64,000 nt of DNA from Zasmidium citrigriseum. Lineage: Eukaryota > Ascomycota > Dothideomycetes > Mycosphaerellales > Mycosphaerellaceae. Both the position numbers and the translations under genes were made by a program. The notes beneath the pieces were generated by a model. The model was not told the origin of the DNA. It worked only from the letters and a program-made list of their open reading frames with translations, and made no database searches. This document shows, piece by piece, positions 1 through 9,619 of the stretch; within the stretch, counting starts at the first letter, position 1, and the number at the start of each line of letters is the position of its first letter. The stretch lies in NCBI GenBank assembly GCA_002786025.1, contig NHNW01000013.1, forward strand, positions 496,001 to 560,000. The letters run 5' to 3'.

Positions 1-147
1 AGCAAGACGGACTTTTCCACACTCATGCATCAAGAACGAAAACAAGTTTGGGAAGAGATTCCTTACCTGCCGCCACGACCTAACGTTCTTCCGCTGGTCT
101 GGACGTCGACCTCCTTACGGACCCCAACCCGACCTCTCGACCGGCCA

Positions 148-876
148 GAGAAGAGTGACCTTTTGGTCTGCGATTTGCGCGGCATGAGCCAGCATCTATG
201 CACCTCTTCTCTCGGGCAGCACCTTGTTCCGAGTGACCTTTAGGTCTGCGAGTTGCGCGGCATGAGCCAGCATCTATGCACCTCCAACAAGAGCTGTGAA
301 CGAGATTCCAACCGACATACCCGCGATCGCCGCCAGCACCACCTCCACCAAACCCCAGTACGACCTCTCTCCACCGGTAAGAGAAGAGTGACCTTTCGGT
401 CTGCGATTTGCGCGGCATGAGCCAGCATCTATGCACCTCTTCTCTCGGGCAGCACCTTGTTCCGAGTGACCTTTAGGTCTGCGAGTTGCGCGGCATGAGC
501 CAGCATCTATGCACCTCCAACAAGAGCTGTGAACGAGATTCCAACCAACGAACCCGACGGATCCGTGAAGGCCAGCAGTAGCAAGGACCGCGAAGAAGTC
601 ATAGGACGAGAAGTACCGCCGTGTTGCAGCGGCAGCGCAATATTGTGGAAGTAGCTGACAACGAGAGTGTAGACGAACGAGAGTCTCGCACCTGAGAAGT
701 AACTCTCTCTTCGTCTCACACTCCGACAAACACCAAACAGATCCACACCTTCCGAGTCGACGACGCAGCACATCCGTCCGGGCTCTCCTCTCTTCGTCGG
801 CGGACACCAGATACTTGTTCTTGAGTGACCTCCGGGTCTGCGATTTGCTTGGCATGAGCCAGCATCTATGCACCTC
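148..876 (+). repeat. Cluster of five 54-bp direct repeats, partly as a 166-bp duplication
   Basis: A 166-bp segment at 148-313 recurs at 381-546 with only one difference seen by eye. Each copy contains two versions of a 54-bp unit that starts GAGTGACC and ends TATGCACCTC (153-206, 231-284, 386-439, 464-517). A fifth, more diverged copy lies alone at 823-876. Copies share a GCGCGGCATGAGCCAGCATC core, with GCTTGGCATG in the last copy. The apparent proteins here are repeats read through in several frames and are not genes. The array may continue left of the window. It could be a minisatellite or the edge of a repeat-rich block; I recognise no transposon family. Confidence 0.85.
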
Positions 877-1999
877 AATCGGCAGGAGAGCAGCATTGCC
901 AGACGCGATCGCCGCGCAAGGACCGACCGACCGACCCCTCGTGCATTATTGACGCCATTCTGCGGTGGTATTGGCTCCGTATGTCGCTTGGAACGAAGGG
1001 AGATCCTAACATGAAGGCAGTAGAGACCAACAAGTGTCCCTTCTTGTTGATAATTCCACGGGCCACGAAGAGAGAAGAGAATTGATGTTATTGTCGTCTC
1101 GCGCAAGGTGCCTGGGTTGCCGTCTCGACCTCGATCTCTCTCCGCCCCTTGACCCCCTCCAGGCGAATGTGCAGCAAGTTGTCAGCGTGCAGCGTGTTAG
1201 TGAGTGGCTGGCGTAGTGCAGAGACGACGATGATGAATGGCGGGACGAATGGGCCAGATGATGTCTGTTGAAAGGCGGACACCAGCAGACAGGTGAGGTG
1301 CTTGGGTGGTGCTTCGTGGCTCATGCGGAGCTGTTCCGCGCTGTACTGACGACAGCAGGGCTTCTTCTGCTTTCCATCAGGTCCTCTTCCCACCGCGGCC
1401 AGATACTGCCAACGACGACAACACTCCAATCTGAGCAAGCGCCCAAGCGCAGACGACTTAATCAGGTCGATGACACGACCTTCTACCATGGACTACAACA
1501 CCAACCTGGCCAACGGCCATATCCATCCCACCGTCGAGAAAGAGCAGGGCCAATGGCACACCGAACGTGGGCAACAACCCACAATGGACGACAACGTTCC
1601 AGTAATCAACCATCGCATCCATTCCACTACCGCCGAGAAGAGTAGCGCAAAGGGCACATCGAATCTTGATGGGATGGGACCATGACCATCCGCGGCCACG
1701 TCATGCGCAGCGATCATGCGACTCATCAGGCGCAGGATTGATGCCTTACTATTGTCAAGCTCCCCAGTGTTTCGAAACAACAACTACGCGCTTGCCATCA
1801 CGATCGAAAAGTCGCCAATAACGTCAGTTGCGAAAGGGGTGGAAAGCAGGGATAGGCAGCCTCGCCACCCGAGCAACGCACTGCTTGAAGACACACAGAA
1901 GATCTCAGGGCCGCTGAAGCTGATGATGATAACGATAATGATGACACAACGACCTCTCCGCGCATCACCGACCACTGCAACGAAGCTACCGGGGTATCC

Positions 2000-4900
2000 G
2001 CGGAGATGAAGACCGAAGAATCACAGTCGACGACGCTGGAACCCTCTATTCTTCCAGCCAAGCTTGTTATCGTAAAGCAGGCCGCCGAGACAGCTTCAAT
2101 CAAAAGCACCGGCAACAACGCGCCATTCTCACCCGCGCGGAGTACGGTCCCAAGCACTCCGGTCCCTCTTTTGGTCAGCCTTCACAACCCGCGGGCTCGA
2201 CAAATCCACAAGCCGCAGAGTTCACACGGGAGCGAATGCAGCGGCTACAAATGCGGCCGCCGCGAATTCCACCCTTCCAAAGCCAGCTGGACAGATTGTA
2301 GGAACGGGCCCATCAGCACTACGCAGCATTTCGCAGCCCGCAGGGTCCGGTATTCCACGTGCACCAGGTCGTCAGGCTAGCATCGGCGGCGGCAGCGCAC
2401 TAGGCAACGCTACTAGCAGTGGCATGAATATTCAAGGTGCGAGCCAGCGAGGCGGCCGAGGTGGAAATGCGTCGAACAGTGGTCGCGGCGGTGCTGGCGG
2501 CAGCGCAAGACCTCGTCAAAGCGGTCTTCCTCGCGGCGGCGGCGGCACAACAGCCAGTCGCAACTCCAATATACAACGCCAGACTGCCGTTTACAGCACT
2601 CCAGCGCCCTTCTCCTTCGGTCAGCCTTCACTAGCCAGGAAGCAAGACCAAAGCACCACGGAAACGTGGAGGCAATGCCTACGGAACCAGTTGGCGAAGT
2701 GCAAGAGGAGATTGCTAAGTATGACGACCACACGACTATAGGCACACCGACAGCAGCTACTCGAGCGACACTTTCGTCATTACTACCTACCGCAGCAGCT
2801 TTACCCAGAGCGAATGTGGCCGCAAACGCTCTTCCGAAGCCAGCTGCCCACGATTTATTCAACAAGTCAAACACAACAAGCTTCGTTCGAAATGGCGGAA
2901 TCAAGCCATGCCCGGATCACGACACAGGTCGTTATGCTGAAGAAAAAACGCTCCTCCTCGCAAGTGCGTTGAAGAACCTCAGCTTCTTCGGAGTGCACGA
3001 CAACGAACACTAACCTCCTCTCTGACAACGATGCGGAAGACGAACGTGTCGGAAAGAGAACGTCACCCAGGAAGACATCGACGTGCACACAGGGTCCCTC
3101 TCAAGGCCCCAGCGTAGGAATTAGTGTTGCTGGGCACGCCGAAGCCGGCAGGCCGCTGCAGACAACACCAGAGGAATACGATGAGCTTGGCACAGAAGTC
3201 GGCGGTCTCATCAAGAGGTTGACAAAGCCAGGTGAAAATGGTTGCGAACCCATTGGAATCATTCTCGAACGAGCCTGCCACTGAGACAACCGAGAAGACC
3301 ACGGTAAGGGCACGATGATTGCGAAAAGGACTCATCTGGGCTCTTCTGGCGTGAGGAGAGTGTCGCGGGCGTGCAAACCCGAATTGCCAGCAGTCATTCA
3401 AGAACCTTTTAAGTATCTGCAACAGCTCGCACCTACACGACGAGCCGAAGAACAAGCCAACTAGTGAGGAACGCAAATCGTGCGGTCGAGCAACATCTGC
3501 GAGGATCCCTCGCGTCAATCTCTCGATACAAGAAGACGGCGAAACAACATGGACGACTTGCAACAGCAACAAGAGTTGGAACACCGCAACAGCTCGGCAG
3601 CGGCAAACGACGGCGGAGACGAGAGACGATAGGAGCAGCAGGCGCGTGCTTTTTCTCCGCAATGAATTCACACGCCTCTGTCCTCTATCCTGTCCTCACT
3701 ACCACATCCTCATCGCTCCGACGTCCATCTGCTGCAGCAACTTGCCGCCGCCAACTGGGACCTTCACGCCAGCCCAGCGTGATTGGCTCGCCTCCATCTG
3801 GCGAGAGGCAAGAGGAGAGGCATGCTTCACCAACCCCTGTTCTCAGCGGCAACTACGACATCTTCTTCTTCCTCAAGCCAGCCTGGCGTCCTCGTTCTGC
3901 TGCCACCTTCGGACATCAGAATCATGGATTCCGGCCGCATTCGCAATTTCGCAGCCAGAACTACCCGGGAAACTCATTTCGGACCGCCGATAAGGGAAAG
4001 AAGAAGCCTGAGAAAGCGCGAGTGACATACGCAAAGTCTGTGTGGGATGAGAAGGGACTGTTGACTGATCTATATCAGCGGAGACTACGACAACTTCCTC
4101 TCGAGCCAACCGAACCTGCTTGCTGTGCTGCTGCCCGGGTCGGCGACTCGGCGCACGTCAATACTCAACAGCGGCCGGCGAGGGTGTTCACGCTGGACAA
4201 CGAGCGGGTGGTGGTGTACACGAGGCCCAGTCAAAGCAGTGTTGGGACAAGAGCTGACCCTGCAAAAGTTGGCCAACCACACCAAGACATGCGCTTGGGG
4301 AATTTTGACGCCGCCAAAGGCGGTCAGAGCGCGCGCAATTCTCTGCAACATTCTTCATTCGATCAACACTATACCTCACCATCATTCGGACACGCGCCCA
4401 GGCGGCGGACCCGTCGTCAATTGACGTCGCCTACATCGCAGATACCCACGATGTCACCGAAGCCGACTTGCAGACCCAGCTTGAGGCACCTACACTATCG
4501 AACTCGCAACCAATTTGCTGCAGTGAGCCAATCTGCTGCAATGATTGACTAAGGGCCAGGAGTTCGATGCACTGAATGCAGAGAAGCTCAAGATTAAGGT
4601 TGAGCTCGAGAACACGGTCAGAAGAACGTTAAGAGACGAAGGTGAAGGCCTAGAAGGCGGCCGTTACATGACATCAGAAGGAAGTGGATAGCAACTGCTG
4701 CGTTCGTCTTCATCGGTTTCGTCTGCAGACACTACTCCGACACTCCGACAGCGAATCGACACCATCGAGGCTTCAGACACCATCAAGGCTTCACTCCGCA
4801 ATTGTCTGGCCCTTGTGGAGAACAAGCAGAGTGCGAAGAATCGGGTTGCAAACGAGCTGTCCGAACAGCACTTCGAAATTGTCGCCCTTTGCTGGGACAG

Positions 4901-5800
4901 TGCAGCAGCCGAGGACGAAGCTGAACGAGTCGGAGGCGGCAGCAGCAACTGCGTGCGTCTTCATCTGCCTCGTCTGCAGACACCCAAACACTGTGGTGCG
5001 TGATGAGTAGTGCCAAAGGTTGATCGCGTTAAGAAAGAAGATAGGCAATCGTCAACACCATGCACCTGCACTAAGGTACACTGTCTCTTCTGCCTTGACT
5101 TCGCGGACGAAAGCCGGCACCGTTGCTGTTAGAGACAACAAGAAGAAACATCCTACGGGATGGCGATGCTTCGACTACTGTCAAGCTCATACGCATGACA
5201 TGCGCTCAGCAAGACGTTCGCGACGACAACAACCGCGACGAACGGTCGCAAACACAACACTCGCCATGGCGCGCGAAAACGCCAGCACCTTCGACATCAC
5301 CACCGGCGCACCACTATCGCCGGCACGACCTCAGCGACAGCCACAACGCGAACCACTACGAGAGACGATGAAGCAATCCACAGCCAATGTCAACAATGAA
5401 GACCTCCGAGCCCAACTACGAACCGTCTAATACGAACTAGACTTCCTAAAACAGGAGCGCGAACTGAATGAACTGCGCCATCAGCAAGAGCTACGCGACG
5501 CACAGAATCGCGCCGATGCCGAGTTCAAACGAGCACAGGCTGCTAAGAAGCACCACTGGATGAAGTGGCCATGCAAGACGGCAAATCCACAGAGGAGGAC
5601 AGCAGCCGACTCCGGGATGTCATCTACTCCCACGCGACAGCAGATCGGCACCTCTCTAGAATTGCCAATGGTTCGGGAACCATCTTCCGGCGGCGGCGGT
5701 CATCATGCGCCAAGATTGACAGAATACCATCTCGAGGCAACGCGCGTGGAACAGTCCGATCTACACTGCTTAGGTTGCTCTAATAAGGAAGGAGAGGAAG
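2000..5800 (+). pseudogene. Decayed coding region with coiled-coil, RGG-like and FGQPS-like fragments
   Basis: No intact gene is visible, yet several plus-strand stretches read like protein with sensible composition. They are: about 2170-2300 (FGQPSQPAGS, then an Arg/Gln-rich part, ending at TAG); 2376-2700 (Gly/Arg-rich with several GGRGG-like motifs, then SFGQPS); 3022-3285 (a charged segment containing EEYDELGTEVGGLIKRL, ending at TGA); 4555-4690 (AEKLKIKVELENTVRRTLRD); 4695-4960 (ending SEQHFEIVALCWDSAAAEDE); and 5360-5560, a clear coiled coil. Adjacent fragments are in different frames or separated by stops, and not every break has plausible GT..AG borders. The 5360-5560 segment (YELDFLKQERELNELRHQQ) vaguely recalls the coiled coil of fungal ATRIP/Lcd1/UvsD proteins; that is an impression from memory. 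Alternatives are a heavily spliced gene or a mosaic of relics. Confidence 0.45.
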
Positions 5801-5850
5801 CTATAAGGCCGTCCAAGCTGTTCTCGAGGGACGGAAAGAACTGAGAGTAA

Positions 5851-6744
5851 GTACATGTCAAGCAGCCCCTTGATTTTGATTAGATAGCTAATCAGCAGTA
5901 CAGGGGAAACACCGAACGTGTCGTCGCTGGTGGGAGGGAGCAGGAGACGGAATGTATGAAGGCGGTGCTTAGGTAGTGGATGGAATGTCTAAGAGCTGGC
6001 GAGAACAATAACCAATCCTGTTCAAACCGTGAAATGTTACGTATCCGACGGCGGCTCCGCTTCACCACTGCATATGAACATCTGGGACGACAATGTTCTA
6101 AAGCAGTCTAACCATCGTCGAGCAGATCAGACGCAACAGCTTTGTTCCACGTCAGCCATGAGAAGTTTCGGGAAATGTCGCTATGGTCGTCCATCAAGAT
6201 CATCAGTTCGTAACGCATACTCGAGTTTGGGCGTTATGCCCACCCAGGCCACGGGACAAGTCCTTCAACACGTTGTGACGGCACAGAAGTATGGCGGATA
6301 GGAAAGCTGATTGACGAAGTCGAAGACGATCGCGCGGAGGTGGTCAAGAACGTTTAGCAAGATGGATATGGAGACGCGCCGACTGCACCTGACGCAGCAC
6401 AGCAGAGAGAGTCAAAATGTTCATTCATGGCCGAGGGGATATCAAGATGCACAAGCAGCAGAATCCACAAGTTCGAGCTCCTTCCCAAACTGCACTGCCG
6501 GGGTATAGCCGCCGCCGCTAGTGTGGGTTTTTGGTGTTTGCGCGCCGCGCAGGACGACAACCACGACCACACCAGACGACACGACACACGACACTCGCCG
6601 CCGACTCGCATACAACAAGCGCACAACAACACACACAACTGCCATCACCGCAAGACACCCCCCCCGACTTACGACACCAACACTACACGACATCACACGA
6701 CCCTTCCTCTCCTTTCCCCCCCCCGCCCCAGACAACTAAGCACG
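5851..6744 (+). other. Non-coding stretch and pyrimidine-rich leader
   Basis: No convincing coding region is visible between the decayed block and the next gene; open frames here are short and of random composition. From about 6550 the plus strand turns into CA/AC-rich and then C/T-rich sequence, including a run of about nine C just after 6715, ending directly before the ATG at 6745. This is typical of a fungal promoter and 5' leader. The reading frame stays open upstream to 6427, but the encoded Thr/His/Pro-rich sequence is an obvious reading of CA repeats, so I exclude it from the protein. Confidence 0.55.
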
Positions 6745-8103
6745 ATGTCTGGCACCAACAACTCCGCCGCCCCCTCCTCCGCCTCCAACGGCTCGAGTGC
6801 GCTCGCGCCCACCACGACGGCGGCTGTACCATCAGCAGCGCCACCCACCTCGTCCGCGACCGCAGGCGCTCCAGCGCCATCGTCCACCGTCGCGGCCGCC
6901 ACGTCGGGCTCTGTCCCGTCAGCTCCGGCCCCAGCACCAGCACCAGCACAACAGCCGGTGTCCTCAGCTCCTAGCGGGGCTAGCTCTTCCTCGCGTGGTC
7001 GCGCTGGCCAGCAAGGCGGCCGTGGCGGTCGGGGCGGTCGGGGTGGTGGTCGGGGTGGCCACGGCGGACGCTTCTGCAGCAACTACGGCTGCAACAATGC
7101 GCTCGCCCCCGGCGACATCAACAAATGCTTCCCCTGCCGCACAGGAGGAGGTCCCTCGCGCGGCCGTGGAGCAGCAGCAGCACCCGCCGCCAATACTGCC
7201 ATGCTGCCTGGCCCAGCGACCTCCATGGTGCAGGCCACGCCGCCTTCGATGATGCCCGCCACGCAGTATGGCATGACACCAGGTGCTCCTGCCGGCATGG
7301 CCTATGCAGGATGGGCCGGTCAGCAAGCGCCGGCTCCTTTCGACGCCAATGCGGCCATGTTCATGGCCAATCAGCAGCAGCAGCAGCAGATGCAGATGCA
7401 GATGCAGATGCACCAGATCCATATGCAGCAGATGCATATGCAGCAGCAGATGAACCAGCAGACGCAGGTTCAGCTTGGCCAGCAGCAATTGGAGCGCGAC
7501 AGGATGTTCCACCAGCGACAGGATGACCGCCATCGTGAGCGCTCGCCTGGACGCGGCAGCAGCGGGCCCATCAACTACAGGCAGCGGAATCACGGCGGAT
7601 GCTCCCACTGTTTGAAAGCCGGCAGGGACTCTGCGTATTCACATGCGTCCGCAGATTGTTGGTATGACGACACCAGGAAGGAGCGGCAACGAACACGAGA
7701 CGCCAACCGGCGTCAAAAGCGGCAGCAGCCAGCCCTGGTGGAGGGAGCTACTGCTCCGCCGATGTTGCTCGCTGCAGGCGGTGGTGCAGCCCCTGTTGCC
7801 GCCGGCAACAACTCTCAACCCCCGCCCGCCCCCGGTCAGCAGCAGCAGGAGGCCCAGGCAGTCGCAGTACTGCCAACGGCGGTGCAGGAGAGCAACGAAA
7901 GCCAGCTCCTGCGCAACTGGCTGGAAGAAATGGCGAGCTCGAATCCCACGCTCCCGGAGTTGGGTGTCGCTCTGGCGCTACGCGCCGAAATTTGGAACAA
8001 TCGGCGGCAGCGACTACTCAATGGCGACGACCTGTTCATTCGTGGTCGTGTTTTGATTATGTTGGATGCGTACATCGAGAGCCTTCGAGAGGCTTCTCGC
8101 TAA
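6745..8103 (+). CDS. RGG-box, Gln/Met-rich protein with two Cys motifs (unrecognised)
   Basis: Single-exon frame of 452 residues from ATG 6745 (context CACGATGTC). Order of parts: Ser/Ala/Pro/Thr-rich N-terminus (1-80); an RGG box (about 80-112) of repeated GRGG units; a Cys motif CX4CX11CX2C (about 113-133); a Pro/Ala/Met-rich linker; a Gln/Met/His tract (about 210-250); a basic RS-like patch; a second motif CX2CX10HX4C followed by W (about 288-310), resembling a stretched CCHC zinc knuckle; a basic segment; another Gln/Pro-rich linker; and a helical C-terminus (about 385-452). RGG boxes and knuckle-type motifs commonly bind RNA, so an RNA-granule or mRNA-binding protein is the likeliest role, by inference. 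A gag relic is possible, but no protease, RT or LTR is seen nearby. Four hairpin repeats follow the stop. Confidence 0.7.
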   Translation: MSGTNNSAAPSSASNGSSALAPTTTAAVPSAAPPTSSATAGAPAPSSTVAAATSGSVPSAPAPAPAPAQQPVSSAPSGASSSSRGRAGQQGGRGGRGGRGGGRGGHGGRFCSNYGCNNALAPGDINKCFPCRTGGGPSRGRGAAAAPAANTAMLPGPATSMVQATPPSMMPATQYGMTPGAPAGMAYAGWAGQQAPAPFDANAAMFMANQQQQQQMQMQMQMHQIHMQQMHMQQQMNQQTQVQLGQQQLERDRMFHQRQDDRHRERSPGRGSSGPINYRQRNHGGCSHCLKAGRDSAYSHASADCWYDDTRKERQRTRDANRRQKRQQPALVEGATAPPMLLAAGGGAAPVAAGNNSQPPPAPGQQQQEAQAVAVLPTAVQESNESQLLRNWLEEMASSNPTLPELGVALALRAEIWNNRRQRLLNGDDLFIRGRVLIMLDAYIESLREASR

Positions 8104-8117
8104 AAGCGAAAGACACC

Positions 8118-8276
8118 TGCCTTTGAGTCTCTACTCGGGCGCTTGCTTCTGTTCTTAATACTTGCCTTTGAGTCTACTCGGGCGCTTGCTACTGTTCTTC
8201 ATAATTGCCTTTGAGTCCGCTCGGGCGCGGCACCTTACGTGTCCTCATAAAAACTGCCTTTGAGTCTGCTCGGGCG
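8118..8276 (+). promoter_or_regulatory. Four tandem predicted stem-loops in the 3' region of the RGG gene
   Basis: Copies lie at 8118-8141, 8163-8184, 8206-8227 and 8255-8276, spaced 45, 43 and 49 nt, starting 15 nt after the stop codon. Each can fold as GCCU-(UU bulge)-GAG-loop-CUC-GGGC. The stem arms are constant while loops vary: UCUCUA, UCUA, UCCG and UCUG. The first two copies also share flanking sequence (GCTTGCT, then CTGTTCTT). Position and constancy suggest a cis-acting RNA element in the 3' UTR. The same hairpin recurs three times behind the next gene. Confidence 0.7.
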
Positions 8277-8593
8277 TCTTTGTTCGTACATAGATGCCAA
8301 AAACCACCACCTTGAATGATTTTCATTTGCAATTATTTGTCCACTCTCCTTGTCGTTACTTTGTCGTCTTAACAGCCTTGCAATCTCAAGAAGCATGAAG
8401 ATAGTCCAATGTCGTCGCTCCTTCCCTCTTTTGAGACCACTTCATCGTCTTTTTGTATTCTCAGCCACACCTGACCACCTCACCACAACACCACAAACGT
8501 AGACTCTCGCGCCCTGCTCTCTCGAGCCCATCACTACAAGAGCGTAAGTACACCACGGAAGAAGTTGCTGACTTGATAGATTCGACGTCGACG

Positions 8594-9226
8594 ATGGACT
8601 CGTACGTCAAGGCAGCGTGGGAGTGGTCCCCTTCTCAAACGCCACGATTACCGCCGGGTGAGAGCCTCAGCAGCCGCGTAGAAGAACCCGCAGAGCCCGC
8701 AGAGCAGTCTCGCCGCCCGGAGGAGCCTGCATCATCTGGTCAAGCCACCAGTCCACCGCCGCCCGGCTACCCTCAACGACCACCGCAAGCCCACTACGTA
8801 TCGCCATATGGCCCGCCAGGTCCTCATGGACAAATGCCGTCCGTCGGCCAGCCAGGTCCTCATGGACAACTGCCGTCCGTCGGCCAGCCAGGTCCTCATG
8901 GACAACTGCCGTCCGTCGGCCAGCCAGGTCCTCATGGACAACTGGCATACGTCGGCCAGCCAGGCCCTCATGGACAACTGCCGTCCGTCGGCCAGCCAGG
9001 TCCTCATGGACAACTGCCGCACGTCGGCCAGCCTGCTGGTCCTTATGGACAACTGGCATACGTCGGCCAGACGTCCCATGTTGTCCCGCCAGTGCCTCTG
9101 TTACCTTGCCCGCATGGATGCTTGGACAAGAAGTCTCAGCCAAAGTTGTTCAAGGGGAGCGCGGGCTTGACCGCGCACCTACGACAGTGCGCACGTGCGA
9201 GCGCCATGGGCAAAATCCACACCTGA
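8594..9226 (+). CDS. Pro/Gly/Gln 12-residue-repeat protein with C-terminal C2HC finger (unrecognised)
   Basis: Frame of 210 residues from ATG 8594; the frame is open further upstream but reaches only a TTG, so the ATG is used. Residues 1-70 are acidic, Pro/Glu-rich, with an N-terminal AAWEW motif. Residues about 73-157 are seven copies of a 12-residue unit of the type GQPGPHGQLPSV, the last one lengthened to 13. The C-terminus carries CX3C, then about 18 residues with Phe and Leu at finger-like spacing, then HX3C: a C2HC zinc-finger-like motif. No signal peptide or membrane segment is apparent. Function is unknown. The next-door RGG gene has the same hairpins in its 3' region, suggesting shared post-transcriptional control; that link is inference. 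Confidence 0.65.
   Translation: MDSYVKAAWEWSPSQTPRLPPGESLSSRVEEPAEPAEQSRRPEEPASSGQATSPPPPGYPQRPPQAHYVSPYGPPGPHGQMPSVGQPGPHGQLPSVGQPGPHGQLPSVGQPGPHGQLAYVGQPGPHGQLPSVGQPGPHGQLPHVGQPAGPYGQLAYVGQTSHVVPPVPLLPCPHGCLDKKSQPKLFKGSAGLTAHLRQCARASAMGKIHT
8810..9064 (+). repeat. Coding 36-bp minisatellite, seven units
   Basis: Six 36-bp units and a final 39-bp unit encode the 12-residue repeats. The core GGTCCTCATGGACAACTGCC is almost invariant among internal copies, including third codon positions. Units four and seven carry GCATAC instead of CCGTCC, giving Ala-Tyr for Pro-Ser. Near-identity at silent sites points to recent expansion or gene conversion, so repeat number may vary between strains. Confidence 0.85.
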
Positions 9227-9270
9227 TGCGGCTGCTGTTTGCTAAGTGTTTTATGATTTGCGCGGATAAA

Positions 9271-9366
9271 TGCCTTCGAGTTCACTCGGGCGGCTACTAT
9301 GATCAAATGCCTTCGAGTTCACTCAGGCGACGATTGCGACCAACTGCCTTTGAGTTTACTCGGGCC
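9271..9366 (+). promoter_or_regulatory. Three tandem copies of the same predicted stem-loop behind the repeat-protein gene
   Basis: Copies lie at 9271-9292, 9308-9329 and 9345-9366, spaced exactly 37 nt and beginning 45 nt after the stop codon. They fit the hairpin behind the RGG gene: GCCU-UY-GAG-loop-CUC-RGGC, with loops UUCA, UUCA and UUUA. The middle copy has CUC-AGGC, which turns the U-G pair of other copies into U-A, so pairing is kept. Flanks between copies are unrelated to those of the first gene, which argues that the hairpin itself is conserved. Confidence 0.7.
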
Positions 9367-9619
9367 TAGTTCTATTTCATTTCAAAAGAAAGGGAAAATA
9401 TTAGGCTTTAACAAATACCGTGCCCACCGCGTCCCTCGCTCTCCCAGTAGCTTCGCTCCTTAAGTGACTGATCAGGAAGTGTAAGCGAGAGCTCAATCAC
9501 GTGAGAGCCCAATGTCGACCTCATCGCAGAAAGTCCAGACATCAATATCTCAACAAGGTCATCGATTTGTCATTTCGAAGACGAATTCGATATCTCCACC
9601 AGCATGCTGAGATGAGGCA

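Noticed and set aside
80..1106. Several long minus-strand frames at the left edge
   Set aside because: They share the same peptide because they read the 54-bp repeats in the same frame; composition is Cys/Arg/His-rich and no start or motif is credible.
6427..6744. N-terminal extension of the RGG protein from ATG 6427
   Set aside because: It reads CA-repeat and C/T-rich leader sequence as Thr/His/Pro-rich peptide; ATG 6745 has leader-like sequence before it and begins sensible composition.
8667..9170. Repeat-containing frames on both strands over the 36-bp minisatellite
   Set aside because: A 36-bp period keeps all six frames open; only the frame with the C2HC finger and an ATG in place was kept.
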